A DNA stretch of 64,000 nt, from positions 434,001-498,000 of the forward strand of contig JBGAIB010000004.1 of assembly GCA_044225825.1 (NCBI GenBank), written 5' to 3'. Made by a program: the position numbers and the translations under genes. Source of the DNA: Bog-950 sp044225825. GTDB lineage: Bacteria; Bacteroidota; Bacteroidia; Chitinophagales; LD1. The notes below the pieces were generated by a model that did no database searches, was not told where the DNA came from, and saw only the letters and a program-made list of their open reading frames with translations. Numbering within the stretch: the stretch's first letter is position 1; every line of letters begins with the position of its first letter. Below, piece by piece: positions 1 through 10,600 of this stretch.

Positions 1-2
1 AT

Positions 3-3000
3 AACGTTACCTTTTCGAATAGCATCGCACTAAACTACACCGGGGCAGCATTAAATGCCACGGTATATGCGCGCTTAAAATCGGGCCTTACTGCTGGTAG
101 TAAATCAGGCAATATTGCACATACCGGCGGTGGAATTGCTGCAACCGTTAACACCGCTGTTAGCGGCGAAGTTCATACTCCTGTATTTAACCCCGGCGAT
201 ATTAGCGTGGTGGGCGTAAACAGTTCAGGAACTGATGGTATTGAATTCGCAAACTGGGTTAATATCCCTGCAGGCGCTCAATTTTTTATTACCGACCGAA
301 ACTGGAGTGGCAGCGGTTGGAGCAGCACCGAAAACACGTTTACCTGGACCAATGGTGCCAGCATATTAGCACCCGGAACCGTTACCGTATTACAAGGCAG
401 CAGCGTTGATAATGGCAGCTACACAGCAGGGGTGGTAAATGGTATTGATAACGTTGCCGGCGATAATATCTTTATTTACGAAGGCAGCGCAACCTGTCCT
501 TATTTCATTCACGGTTATATCTTTAAATCGAGCTGGGGTGGCGCTATCAGCAGTTTGCCTGCAAGCTTAAACGTAACCGAAGGCAATATTCAAAATGCCT
601 CACCCGCACAGGATAATAACGAATACACCGCAGGCCGCAACACCTTAACCAGTTTTGCTGCCTATAAAACTGCCGTACACAACCTGAGCAATTGGGGCGC
701 AGCCGGTGCATCGCTAAACAGTACCGACTTTACACTGGCATCGCTGAATACTATTGTAATTGATGCCATCAATGGTGCACCCTATACGCTTACTTCCTGC
801 ACAGGCACGGTTTCTGGCACGGTGGATTATACCGCCACAGGGGTGTTTAATGCAGGCAACGTATTTACCGTGCAAATGAGCGATGCTTCAGGCACTTTTG
901 CTTCGCCGGTAACTATAGGAACCTTAAACAGTACAGCCTTAACAGGTAGCATTAACATAACCATACCGGCCAGTACAGCCAGCAGCAGTAACTACAAACT
1001 TCGCATTCTATCTTCCGATCTACCGGCAACAGGCACACCGTCTTCGGCCTTTACCATTACACTTAGTGCCACCGGTTGCCCGGTAGCAGGCGATTACCGC
1101 ACAATAACCTCCGGTAACTGGAATGCCAATACTACCTGGGAAAAATTCAATGGTACAGGCTGGGTTGCTTGTGCCAGTGGCGACCACCCTAACAGCACTA
1201 CAACCAGTGCTTTTATCCGCAACGGACATGTGGTTACATTTACCGTGAGCGGCAAGCAGGTTAAAAACCTGAATGTTGAAGCCGGTGGTCAACTGTATGC
1301 CAATATCAACTCGCCTGCAACAGGCCCCCGCTACCTGGAAGTTTACGGTAACGTAGTATGCGACGGTCAGATTGGTAACGGCCCTTCAAATTCCGACGTA
1401 ATATCACTTAAACCTGAAGCAGCCAATGTTACCATTTCCGGTTCCGGAACCTGCGATCTGGCCCGTTTAATCAAAGACGTAACAGCTACTAATACCAGCC
1501 TGATGATTGATATGGACCTGGGCCTGCATTTTGCCGACTGGAGCAGCAACGGCAGCAACACTGCTTTATACAACAATAAAGCCGGCGCGCAGTATAACGT
1601 AACTGTTAATACCGGCCGCACAGTGACCTTCTATAACAAAGCCGATTTATCAATTGACGCCACCAACGGCCAAAGCGCTACTGATTTACCCGGAACCTTT
1701 ATCATTAAAGGCACCGTTACCGGTGTAGGTAATGTATTTGCCCGTGCCAACCAAACAGCAGGTAAAACATGCAAACTACAAATTCAGCCTGGTGGTGCGC
1801 TGTGGTGCGATACCCTGGTATACGACCCTAAAAACACCTCCGGCACCGCCGGTGTGGAACCGTTTGTGCTGGATATACAAGCTGGCGGCACTCTACGCAT
1901 CAGCAACATATTGGCCATGGTTAGCACCTCGTTGAACCCTGCAGGCGATGTTATTCTATCCTCTACGGCTGCTAATAGCAACGCTACCCTTTGCGATGGC
2001 GGTATGAACCTGGTAATAAACAGTCCCGTGGCATCTTCAGTTACTTGCAATGGCAGCTTTACCGGCACTTTAAAAGTGGAACGTTTTGTACCGGTTACAG
2101 GAAGCAATCAACACTTTGTGTCCTCACCGGTTAACAGCGCACCATTCAGTCAGATTAATGCAAGCGGTACCGATGGTGCTTATATAATACCTGCTGCTAA
2201 CTGCGATGAAACGCAGAGCGATGTAAGCTCGCCATACGGCAGTGTGTTTGAGTATACCGATGGCCATGCAGCTTCCGGTGCATGTATGCTGGGCAACTGG
2301 AAAATACGCAGCACAGGATCATTGGACAATGGCCGTGGTTATTCGGCTTACTTAAATGGTAACGATATCACCACCTTTAGCGGTGTGCCTAACACAGGCA
2401 ACTTATCCGTTAGCGGCTTTAACAGCGGTTATCCTTCGGTTAATACCTTACAGGGGCAGCCGGTACAAAGTGGCTGGAACCTGGTGGGCAACCCTTATGC
2501 CTCGCCTATACAACTTACCACCGACCGCACTGCTGCCGGTTACGGCAACCAGGTGCAGGTATGGGTTACAACAGGTCCGTTTAGTGGAACCTGGCAACCC
2601 GGCCTGATGGGCGCAGGCGCTTCATCAGCAGTTATTGCTCCGGGGCAAGCCTTTATGGTACGCCGTACCGGGGCAGGTGCAGGCAATTTCCCTTTCTATC
2701 AAATTGAGCGTTTTGCAGGCATCTCAACAGCATTCTTCCTGCAACAAAACGACAACGCCTTAACCCTTGAATTGGATTACAACGGTGCAAAAGACGCTAC
2801 CATCATTGCTTTCAACAGCAACGCCACAAGCAATTTTGATAATGCTTATGATGCCAATAAGCGCGGCGCTAATGGCCGTCCTTCGTTGTATACATTAATG
2901 GGTGGGGCTGATTGGTACGGTATCAATACCCTGCCTTCATTAAACCAAACCACCGCAGTGCCTGTAGGTTTACGGGCAGGTGTTAATGGTACGATGAGTA

Positions 3001-3890
3001 TCAGCGCTCAGGGTATGCAGGCTTTTGATCCTACCGTTTACATGATTTTGGAAGACAAAAAAACCAATACCTTCCATAACCTGCGCAACGGTAACTATAC
3101 CTTTACAGCTTCTGTAAACGATGCTCAGGATCGTTTTGTGCTTCACTTTACACCTGCTGTTGAAATTCAAGCAGACAATGCTACCTGCGCCAATAACAAC
3201 GGAAGCATTAGCTTTAATAACCCAGGTGGTGTGAACTGGCAATACAGTATCGAAAACAACGGCGTTGTTATGGCTGGTGGAACCCTGCAATCAACAACAC
3301 AGGTAAATGGTTTACCTGCCGGTGTTTACACACTTGTGCTTACCGATGCCAACAATTACCAGGTGGTAAAAAACATAATGATTACTGCCCCTGTTACACC
3401 GGATGCCTCTTTTGCCGCATCTACTGTGGTAGCACAGCAAAACCAGCTAATTGACTTTACCACAACCAATGTTAGCAGCAATACTTACAACTGGAATTTT
3501 GGTGACGGAACTACTTCAAATGATGCAAGTACTACACACCTCTATCAGCAGGAAGGCACCTATACAGTACAACTGCAGGTTACGGGCAGCGAAGGTTGTT
3601 CGGCCAGCAGCAGCAAACTGCTAACTGTAACTACTGCAACTACTACCGGCATTACCAATACCACAGCCGATGGTATCAGCATTTATGCCAACGGCGATAA
3701 CGTGGTGGTTAATCTGGGAAAAACAACGGCAACGGTTGAGGTATTTAACCTGTTGGGCGAAACCCTGTTCAGCGAAAAAGCTACCGGTTTACTGCAGCAT
3801 AACTTTAATGCTTTACCGGCCCAGTGCCTGCTGGTGCGTGTAAACGACGGCAGCCATACTACAGTTAAAAAGGTTGTTATCACCCACTAA
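3..3890 (+). CDS. T9SS-secreted surface protein (5' partial), PKD and type A sorting domain
   Basis: The frame is open back to base 3 without a stop, so the signal peptide and true start lie outside the window; the GTG at 207 is internal. About 1295 residues are visible. The body is Thr/Ser/Asn/Gly-rich and beta-type, as in large exported Bacteroidota proteins. A PKD domain lies near 3400-3640 with the hallmark NWNFGDGT. The last 75 codons (VEVFNLLGETLF..., ending KKVVITH) look like a T9SS type A C-terminal sorting domain, which directs passage across the outer membrane and is then removed. An adhesin or structural role is possible, but no catalytic motif is visible. A related but broken cargo gene lies at 18530-18867. 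Confidence 0.85.
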   Translation, partial: NVTFSNSIALNYTGAALNATVYARLKSGLTAGSKSGNIAHTGGGIAATVNTAVSGEVHTPVFNPGDISVVGVNSSGTDGIEFANWVNIPAGAQFFITDRNWSGSGWSSTENTFTWTNGASILAPGTVTVLQGSSVDNGSYTAGVVNGIDNVAGDNIFIYEGSATCPYFIHGYIFKSSWGGAISSLPASLNVTEGNIQNASPAQDNNEYTAGRNTLTSFAAYKTAVHNLSNWGAAGASLNSTDFTLASLNTIVIDAINGAPYTLTSCTGTVSGTVDYTATGVFNAGNVFTVQMSDASGTFASPVTIGTLNSTALTGSINITIPASTASSSNYKLRILSSDLPATGTPSSAFTITLSATGCPVAGDYRTITSGNWNANTTWEKFNGTGWVACASGDHPNSTTTSAFIRNGHVVTFTVSGKQVKNLNVEAGGQLYANINSPATGPRYLEVYGNVVCDGQIGNGPSNSDVISLKPEAANVTISGSGTCDLARLIKDVTATNTSLMIDMDLGLHFADWSSNGSNTALYNNKAGAQYNVTVNTGRTVTFYNKADLSIDATNGQSATDLPGTFIIKGTVTGVGNVFARANQTAGKTCKLQIQPGGALWCDTLVYDPKNTSGTAGVEPFVLDIQAGGTLRISNILAMVSTSLNPAGDVILSSTAANSNATLCDGGMNLVINSPVASSVTCNGSFTGTLKVERFVPVTGSNQHFVSSPVNSAPFSQINASGTDGAYIIPAANCDETQSDVSSPYGSVFEYTDGHAASGACMLGNWKIRSTGSLDNGRGYSAYLNGNDITTFSGVPNTGNLSVSGFNSGYPSVNTLQGQPVQSGWNLVGNPYASPIQLTTDRTAAGYGNQVQVWVTTGPFSGTWQPGLMGAGASSAVIAPGQAFMVRRTGAGAGNFPFYQIERFAGISTAFFLQQNDNALTLELDYNGAKDATIIAFNSNATSNFDNAYDANKRGANGRPSLYTLMGGADWYGINTLPSLNQTTAVPVGLRAGVNGTMSISAQGMQAFDPTVYMILEDKKTNTFHNLRNGNYTFTASVNDAQDRFVLHFTPAVEIQADNATCANNNGSISFNNPGGVNWQYSIENNGVVMAGGTLQSTTQVNGLPAGVYTLVLTDANNYQVVKNIMITAPVTPDASFAASTVVAQQNQLIDFTTTNVSSNTYNWNFGDGTTSNDASTTHLYQQEGTYTVQLQVTGSEGCSASSSKLLTVTTATTTGITNTTADGISIYANGDNVVVNLGKTTATVEVFNLLGETLFSEKATGLLQHNFNALPAQCLLVRVNDGSHTTVKKVVITH

Positions 3891-3925
3891 TATTCACCCA
3901 GCAGTAAAAACTGCATCGGTATAAT

Positions 3926-3964
3926 AAAAAAGGGCCGGCTACCATGTAGCAGGCCCTTTTTATT
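3926..3964. terminator. Bidirectional intrinsic terminator
   Basis: A 9-bp stem AAAAGGGCC/GGCCCTTTT with a 15-base loop lies between two convergent genes. It has T runs on one strand and A runs on the other, so it can serve both the T9SS cargo gene and the lipoprotein gene. Confidence 0.85.
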
Positions 3965-3978
3965 GTAGGGTTATTGGT

Positions 3979-4461
3979 TTAACGGTGGTATTCCTCTTCG
4001 TCCTTACCAAAGAAGAAGCTGAGCCCCTTATACTTCTCGATAAATGCCTTTAACTCGGCTGAAGTTTTAAACTTTTCATCGATGTTTTCAGTAACCGGAA
4101 CCAGGGTAAGTTTCGTGTTTTCCTTGTTCAACATAATTTTAAAGAAGTAATACTCCTTGCTCATGCCACCTACTTCCGAAAGATTCAGAAATTGCTCCTC
4201 CCCTATTTTGCTCACAAAACCTTCGTAGTTGGTGGTATTACCTGAACTGGCGCTCTTTTTCTCGATGCTGTAGATGTAAGAATCCTTTTTAGTAACATTG
4301 ATCTTATCGCTGCCACTATCTTTTGGTTCCCATTTGCCAAGCAGGGTCTCGCTCACTTTTACGGCAGGTGTATCTATTGCCACCTCGCTGGAATACGGAC
4401 AGCCGCCAAGCAAAATTGCAAGGGCAAACAAAGGAACAATGAGTTGTAATTTTTTGATCAT
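3979..4461 (-). CDS. Small lipoprotein of unknown function
   Basis: 160 residues from the ATG at 4461. An upstream in-frame ATG at 4482 would add seven residues before a normal signal peptide, so the inner start is preferred. The signal is a short basic N-terminus, a hydrophobic stretch, then lipobox LLGGC, which predicts lipidation and membrane anchoring. The mature part is Lys/Glu/Ser-rich with no motif I recognise. It is transcribed toward the T9SS cargo gene and shares its terminator. The function is unknown. Confidence 0.75.
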   Translation of the reverse strand: MIKKLQLIVPLFALAILLGGCPYSSEVAIDTPAVKVSETLLGKWEPKDSGSDKINVTKKDSYIYSIEKKSASSGNTTNYEGFVSKIGEEQFLNLSEVGGMSKEYYFFKIMLNKENTKLTLVPVTENIDEKFKTSAELKAFIEKYKGLSFFFGKDEEEYHR

Positions 4462-4567
4462 GGTCGGTTTGGTTTTGCGCAAGTATAATTAATTCCTTTT
4501 TGATGCACTTTTAACAAGCTAATAATTTTAGCTTATTGCTAATTATATTATCTTCACAGCATAGGAC

Positions 4568-4579
4568 AAGGAGGTGATC
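4568..4579 (+). promoter_or_regulatory. Unusually complete Shine-Dalgarno sequence
   Basis: AAGGAGGTGATC directly precedes the ATG at 4580 and matches the standard 16S rRNA 3' tail over all 12 bases. The GGAGG core sits 5 nt from the ATG. Bacteroidota rarely use Shine-Dalgarno sequences, and no other gene here has one like it. It fixes the start at 4580 rather than the GTG at 4574, which lies inside the motif. Confidence 0.8.
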
Positions 4580-5674
4580 ATGTATATTAAGGGACGGGGT
4601 TCGCAATTGGATCCGGCTAACCGTTTTTTAAAGCACCACATTGAAAAAGACGTGGAGCATCTGGCTACCGAGGAAGAACGGGAGGAAGAGCTTTTTAAAA
4701 ATCCGAAGACAAAATACCTGGAGGTTTTTCCGAAAACCATTTTAAACAAGGTCGATAGCCCTGACCTTATGCTGGCATGGAGTATGAACACCTACCAGGG
4801 ATGTGAACATGGCTGTATTTATTGCTATGCCCGTAATACACACGAATATTGGGGTTATAGTGCCGGCCACGAATTTGAAGAGAATATTCTGCTTAAAAAG
4901 AATGCGCCTCAGTTATTGCGTGAAAAACTGCTCAGCAAAAATTGGAAGGGCGAGCCGATAATGCTGTCGGGTAATACGGACTGCTACCAACCTGCAGAGC
5001 GCAAATTTGAGATTACCCGTGGTTGCCTCCAGGTATTCAGAGAATTGAAACACCCGGTAGGCATAATTACCAAAAACAGCCTGGTAGAACGGGATATAGA
5101 TATACTGAGTGAAATGGCTGCAATGAAACTGGCAGGGGTTACCCTTAGCTTAACTACACTGGACGAAAAGCTCAAACGTGTAATGGAACCCCGCACCTCT
5201 TCGGCACATAGTGTATTGCGGACTATAGAGCGATTGACCAGGGCCGGAATACCCGTAAATGTGAACATGGCTCCTATAATACCAGCGCTTAACCACGAAG
5301 AGATCTTTGAACTGGTGAAAAAAGTAGCAGACTGCGGGGCCCTAAGTGTAAACTACACCATTGTACGGCTGAATGGCCATAACGGTAAAATTTTTGAAGA
5401 CTGGATAACCAAAAACCTGCCCGACCGTGCGAACAAGGTTTTAAACCAGATAAAAAGCATGCACGGTGGCAAGCTGAATGATTCTAACTGGGGTCGCCGT
5501 ATGAAGGGCGAAGGTCAGTTTGCCGAGTTAATACGCAGTCAATTTAAGCTTGCACGTGCAAAATACCTGCAGGGCCGCGAATGGCCCGAAACAGATTTTA
5601 GCCTTTTTGAAGAAGAGAAGCGGAAAGCACTGGAGGCACAAAACCGCGGACCTCAAATGAGCCTGTTTGATTAA
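4580..5674 (+). CDS. PA0069-type radical SAM protein (SplB-like)
   Basis: 364 residues. The radical SAM cluster motif is visible as CEHGCIYC (CxxxCxxC) near residue 80, which would bind a [4Fe-4S] cluster and S-adenosylmethionine. The following GNTDCYQPAERKFEITRG segment is typical of the PA0069/Rv2578c family, often annotated as DNA repair photolyase (SplB-like) although the substrate is not established. Length is normal for the family. The start is set by the strong ribosome site just upstream. The stop codon overlaps that of the convergent DinB gene. I infer a DNA- or nucleotide-modifying radical reaction but cannot say which. Confidence 0.85.
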   Translation: MYIKGRGSQLDPANRFLKHHIEKDVEHLATEEEREEELFKNPKTKYLEVFPKTILNKVDSPDLMLAWSMNTYQGCEHGCIYCYARNTHEYWGYSAGHEFEENILLKKNAPQLLREKLLSKNWKGEPIMLSGNTDCYQPAERKFEITRGCLQVFRELKHPVGIITKNSLVERDIDILSEMAAMKLAGVTLSLTTLDEKLKRVMEPRTSSAHSVLRTIERLTRAGIPVNVNMAPIIPALNHEEIFELVKKVADCGALSVNYTIVRLNGHNGKIFEDWITKNLPDRANKVLNQIKSMHGGKLNDSNWGRRMKGEGQFAELIRSQFKLARAKYLQGREWPETDFSLFEEEKRKALEAQNRGPQMSLFD

Positions 5675-6195
5675 ACTAGATAGCGCTCCTTTAAAATGCC
5701 TTGATGATGCAGTTGATGGCCAACTAGTATATAACCAATGGCACGTACTGTAATGGGCTGTTGGTTGGCAATGCCTGTACGATGTACCATTTCGCCGGTT
5801 AAACTTTTAAAAAGTGCAACGCTGGCATCTCTTACAACATTATACTCTTCCAGCATGTCCTGCATGGTTCGGTTAGCGGCATTCGATTCGGGTACATAGT
5901 CATTTTCCTCAAAACCTGCCAGTGGCGTATTATCCTTTCTGGCAAAGCGCAGCGCCCGGTAGGCAAAAATGCGTTCGGCATCTATCAGGTGGCCTAAAAC
6001 CTCTTTAACTGACCATTTGTCATCGGCATACCGATAGTTGTGCTTATCGGCTGGTATAGCGCTTAAAAAGGCCATAAAATCCTGTTTGCTGCTTATTAAC
6101 AGGGGTAACAGGTCATTACCGCTTACCTTGCTTATATAAGGCTCATAATAGGCCGGGTATTCGCCGGCTGCCGGACGTGTGATTGGATTTGGCAT
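5671..6195 (-). CDS. DinB family protein
   Basis: 174 residues. The fold is recognisable from the conserved WSVKEVLGHLIDAERIFAYR segment and the C-terminal GHQLHHQGILKERY segment, which supply the His triad of DinB/YfiT-like four-helix metalloproteins. Members include thiol-dependent transferases, and most are uncharacterised. It starts 2 bp after the end of the upstream XRE regulator on the same strand, so the two are probably co-transcribed and translationally coupled. Its 3' end overlaps the convergent radical SAM gene by 4 bp. The substrate is unknown. Confidence 0.85.
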   Translation of the reverse strand: MPNPITRPAAGEYPAYYEPYISKVSGNDLLPLLISSKQDFMAFLSAIPADKHNYRYADDKWSVKEVLGHLIDAERIFAYRALRFARKDNTPLAGFEENDYVPESNAANRTMQDMLEEYNVVRDASVALFKSLTGEMVHRTGIANQQPITVRAIGYILVGHQLHHQGILKERYLV

Positions 6196-6197
6196 AA

Positions 6198-6545
6198 CTA
6201 ATCTTTTTGGGTTGCAATCAGTTCCTGTATTTCCTCCAGTTTTTCAAGGCTGAATTTCTCCAGTAACTTATTGATTTCTATCTTCTTCTCTCGTCTGCGG
6301 ATACGCTGTAAAGGGTGGTCCGCACGGTCTTCCAGCAGGTCACTGGGAACCCACTCGAAAAGGTCGTTAGGTGTACAGTTTAGTAGAACGCAAAGCTTCT
6401 CAATGTGGTCAATTCGCATATGAGCCACACTGCCGTTCTTGTATTTATGCGCTGTAAAAGGCACAAAGCCGCTTTGCACCAAAAACTTATACGGTTCAAA
6501 AATTCCCCTGGCCTTAAATATCCGTTTCAGATTCAGTTGTAGCAT
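6198..6545 (-). CDS. XRE-type HTH transcriptional regulator
   Basis: 115 residues. The N-terminal ~65 residues resemble a Cro/C1-type helix-turn-helix (HTH_26-like), with the LLNCTPNDLFEW segment that usually closes this domain. The C-terminus is a charged helix (RRREKKIEINKLLEKF), likely for dimerisation. It is the first gene of a two-gene unit with the DinB protein and may control that unit. The 215-bp divergent region to prmC carries AT-rich inverted repeats (for example AAACTCAAA/TTTGGGTTT near 6707-6731) that could be operators; this is inference. Confidence 0.75.
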   Translation of the reverse strand: MLQLNLKRIFKARGIFEPYKFLVQSGFVPFTAHKYKNGSVAHMRIDHIEKLCVLLNCTPNDLFEWVPSDLLEDRADHPLQRIRRREKKIEINKLLEKFSLEKLEEIQELIATQKD

Positions 6546-6748
6546 ATCCTGTTGGGTTGAGTCGTTTTTACGGATGTGAAAAAAGCAAAGTTGAACTACG
6601 TATTACCAAAGTGATTTTACACAAGTGTGAATTACTTTAGCAGAACTACAATCAGAATTACCTAAAGAACAAACCGGTTTACTAAAAAACCAATAAGGTT
6701 TATCAAAAACTCAAAGTATAGTTTGGGTTTTTAGTTTCAATTGTTTGC

Positions 6749-6756
6749 TTTATTTG
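6749..6756 (+). promoter_or_regulatory. -7 element in front of prmC
   Basis: TTTATTTG differs from the Bacteroidota -7 consensus TAnnTTTG at one position and ends 4 bases before the ATG at 6761, so the transcript is probably leaderless or nearly so. No clear -33 TTTG is seen at the usual spacing. Confidence 0.45.
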
Positions 6757-6760
6757 CCCT

Positions 6761-7615
6761 ATGACTTTGGGCGAAGGCCGGAAAACTTACCTGGATAAAT
6801 TAAGGCCTATTTATGGGCAGGGGGAGGCCAATGCCATTACCAGGCTGGTTTTTGAAGAAATACTACAGGCAGATTTCAATAAGCTGGCCTTCGACCGGTT
6901 CCGGCTTTTAACAAATGAACAACAACGCATATTAACGCATGTGCTTACAAGGCTTATTGCCCGCGAGCCTGTGCAGTATGCCCTGCACGTTGCCTACTTC
7001 TGCGGGCACCGTTTTAAAGTTGATTATAACACCCTGATACCCCGCCCGGAAACCGAAGAACTAGTCTACCGCATCCGCGATGATTACCGCTCCAAAAAGG
7101 GCCCGTTAAAGGTGCTTGACATAGGTACAGGAACCGGCTGTATTGCCATTTCGCTGCAATTACTACACCCCAGTTGGCAGGTAAGTGCGGTTGATATATC
7201 GGAAGAGGCCCTGCTGGTAGCCGGCGAAAACAACCGCAGGCTAAAGGCTCAAGTCCAGTTCAGCAAGTTGGATGTGTTGCACGAAAACCTGCCTTCTACC
7301 AACTACGACATTATTGTAAGCAACCCACCCTATATCGGTTTAGAAGAGGCTATTACGCTGGAGCAGCATGTGGTGCAGTTTGAACCACACATAGCACTGT
7401 TTGCCCCTCCACACGATACCCTGGCCTTTTATCGCTTTATAGGTCAAAAAGCTATGGATGCCCTAAAGCCCGGTGGTAGCCTGTATTTCGAAATAAACGC
7501 GGCTAAAGGCCCCCAGGTAGTCGAATTACTGCAGCACTATGGATATACCGGAGTCGAATTGCTAAAGGATATCAGCAATAACCCGAGGATAGTAAAAGGC
7601 GCCAAACCGGTTTAA
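6761..7615 (+). CDS. prmC: Peptide chain release factor N5-glutamine methyltransferase
   Basis: 284 residues, normal for PrmC/HemK. It methylates the Gln of the GGQ motif in release factors RF1/RF2 using SAM. The evidence is the N-terminal helical domain, RPETEELV at the domain junction, SAM motif I VLDIGTGTGCIAISL near residue 120, and the catalytic NPPY motif (SNPPYIG) near residue 188. The gene is probably transcribed from the -7 element 4 bp upstream. Its stop codon overlaps that of the convergent tamB-like gene. Confidence 0.95.
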   Translation: MTLGEGRKTYLDKLRPIYGQGEANAITRLVFEEILQADFNKLAFDRFRLLTNEQQRILTHVLTRLIAREPVQYALHVAYFCGHRFKVDYNTLIPRPETEELVYRIRDDYRSKKGPLKVLDIGTGTGCIAISLQLLHPSWQVSAVDISEEALLVAGENNRRLKAQVQFSKLDVLHENLPSTNYDIIVSNPPYIGLEEAITLEQHVVQFEPHIALFAPPHDTLAFYRFIGQKAMDALKPGGSLYFEINAAKGPQVVELLQHYGYTGVELLKDISNNPRIVKGAKPV

Positions 7616-10600
7616 TTCTTTGGAGTATTTTTCTCTGTCTCAGTGGCTGGAGTAGTGGCCGGTGCCGGGGTTGCAGGTACTTCTTCTGCCTGTTTTTTCT
7701 TCTTAGGCTTGTGCTTTTTAGGAGCCAGTTCCGAAGGTTTATCAAACTCCTTACTATACGTTATACCAACGCCCGTGCGGTTATAGTTACGCGAGTTGTA
7801 ATAATCGTAATTGGTTCGGTTAAAGGCTTTAGCTTTCCATCGTCCATCCTTGGTAAGGGCGTATTCAATCTGGAAATCGCCTGTCGGGATTACACTTTTT
7901 GCAGTATTACCGTTTTCAACGGCAGTATTGTTATTACCGAAATCGAGGTTACCACCGGCGTTAATGGTGATACGGTTGTTTAAAAACCGCTGTTGAATGG
8001 CTACCTGCAATTGCCGGCGGGTATCGTAACTGGAAGCAGAAGGAGTACCGGTAGAGGTAGTTGTTCCGCTTGTTGCCTGGTCGTATTGCTTGTAACCCAG
8101 GTATACATTCAAATCCTTTACACCACCCAACTGCAACAACTCGCTCAGGTAGTTGGAAATCTGCGAGGTCAGAAATTCGCTAACCGTAGTAGCTGCTGTG
8201 CCTCCCAGGTAGTTGGTATTGGCCAACGCGCCGCCGGTAGTGGTTCCCTCCGGTAAAAAGCGGTTCATCACCAGCAGGCCCAATACCTGTTTATTCATTT
8301 CAGCATCGTTTAAGCGCATAATGGCCAGGCGTTGCTCCACATACGAGCGTAGTGTAGGATCCAGATCGCTGAATTGGATATCGAACCCTATTGTCGGCTT
8401 TTCTAACACCCCGGTAAGGTTCATCAACAGTTTTACAGGTACGGTACCAGTTGCCAACGAAGCTAACTGCGTGTTGCCCGCCGCACTAACGTCAATGAGT
8501 TCCAGCGGACTGGCCCGCACCTTATAAGCGGCCGTCAGGTTTAATTTCGCTTTGTACACATCGCCGTCAAATTCCACCGTGCCGCCCGGCTCAAACTCAA
8601 ATGGCTTTTTAACCACCGTTTGCAGGGTAAACTTGTAATCACCACGCTCTATGGTGTATTTCCCCCTTATGGACATATTGCCTGTTTTAGGCAGCTCAAT
8701 CTTCAGGTAGCCGTTACCGTAGCCCGTTAATATATCACCGGTAAGCGGGTCCAGGATAATATCCATGCGGGCATCCGGGGTAACGGTCAGGTTCAATACA
8801 AAATTTACTCCATTCAGCTTCAATGGAATTACCGCATTGCGCACTGTAGAATCCTTAGGATTCACGAATCGGTAAAAGCCATATCTGTTGGTTTCGTACG
8901 TGCTGATGATGGGCAAATGACAGTAGGTGCCCGGCCTTGTGGTGGCCGTTGCTTCAATACGCGGGCTGTTGATAGACCCCGAGAAGTTAACCAGGCCGGC
9001 TCCATAGGCAACACCATAAAAGTTAGGGCTTTCCTTAGCCGTTGTGTTTAGGAACAGTGCATTATCGGTGTATGCTGTGCAGGCTAACTCCCACTTTTTG
9101 AAACTTTCGTGATTGATTCGTCCGCTGGCATTTAAGAGGTTCTTCTTGCTGTCGTAAGCCACAAAATTATCGCCGAAATTAATGCCATGTTCATCTAAAG
9201 TTACCTGCTGATTACTGATATGGAAAGGTGAATTTAAGAAGCTAACAGTTACGTTATCTTCCACCAGGTTTACTTTACCGGTAAGCAGCAATTTATTGAG
9301 CGGCCCTTTAAGTTTTGCACTGGCCGTAGCATATCCGCTTACATCTTTTACAAACTTATTGAAGAAACTGAAGTTAAGGAAGTTAAGACCTAACCTCTTG
9401 GCCTCGATGGCAACATCCAACTCAGGTGTTGAACCCAATGTAAGAACGCCTTTTGCCTCAATATCGTTACGGAATTCTGCAATGGGGTTGGCGCTTTTTA
9501 CGCTGGCAAATATCATCACCTTATTGCGCGAATCATCCAGTTTCGATTCGATGTTAACGTCACCAATCAGTTCCTTACCCAGTTTAAATTCATCTACTAC
9601 GAAGTCGGCAAAAATCTGGGGCTTGTAGAAGATATCCTGAATTTCCAGCGCACCGTTTACATTGCCATGCAGGTCTTTTATCTTACTGGTAAATATGCCG
9701 GTAAAGTCCGAAATGCTCGTATTGTCCAGTGTTAGCTTAACCGACGTGGACGTATCGTTCTTCAGGTAGCTGCTCACATATATAGTTTGCTCCGCGCTGC
9801 GGAACACCAGGTTACGGGCTATAATCTTCTTCCCTTCCACAAAAATGGAGTTATCACTGTTGAAATGCCAGTGGTAATTTGCCAGTTTAATGTCGCTGGT
9901 ATCCAAACGTATTACTGCTTGTCCCTTTAACGGCGTTAAATACGAAGTAAGGTCGATGTAATTCTTCCGGTTCTTATCGGCAGCAAACACATCAAATCGA
10001 ATATCGCGATTGCCTTCGGTTTGTGCCATTACTTTTACCGTGTCCAGCATCAGACTATCACCCGTATATACCTTATCTACATAGGCACGGAAATCGAAAC
10101 TGCCATTGGCGGCACCTGCCAAAATATCGGTTGATTTTACCCGCACATTGGAGAACTTAACATCGTCAATGGTAGCCGTGGCATCAATGTGATGGTTTCT
10201 ACTATTGAAAAAAGCTTTGATATGCGAGTTGCGGATATAGTAAAATTGCGGCGCAAAAATACGGGTCAGGTTATCAGGGTCCCCAATACGCAGGTCTACA
10301 TTAAAGTTTTGATCCTCGTAGCTTAGCGTATCCTGGTAATCGCGCGTAAACGTGCTTTGTGCAAAGGCATAAAGCGCTACCGGTAAATCGCGGAAAGTAA
10401 AATCGCCTTCCACCTCTCCTTCTGCAAAATCCGACATCAGGCGAAGCTTCTTGGTTTCGGCAGAAAGCAACCGAACATCGAGGTGCATGCTGTTAAAAGC
10501 TGCATGTATACTGTCATCACGGGTTAATTGCACATCCTCCAATCCAATATTGCCGATGAAGTTATCGACCTTATCGCCGCTAAAATCGGAGGTCAGCCTT

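Noticed and set aside
207..3890. GTG at 207 as the start of the first gene
   Set aside because: The frame is open to base 3, the residues before 207 have the same character, and no signal peptide follows 207.
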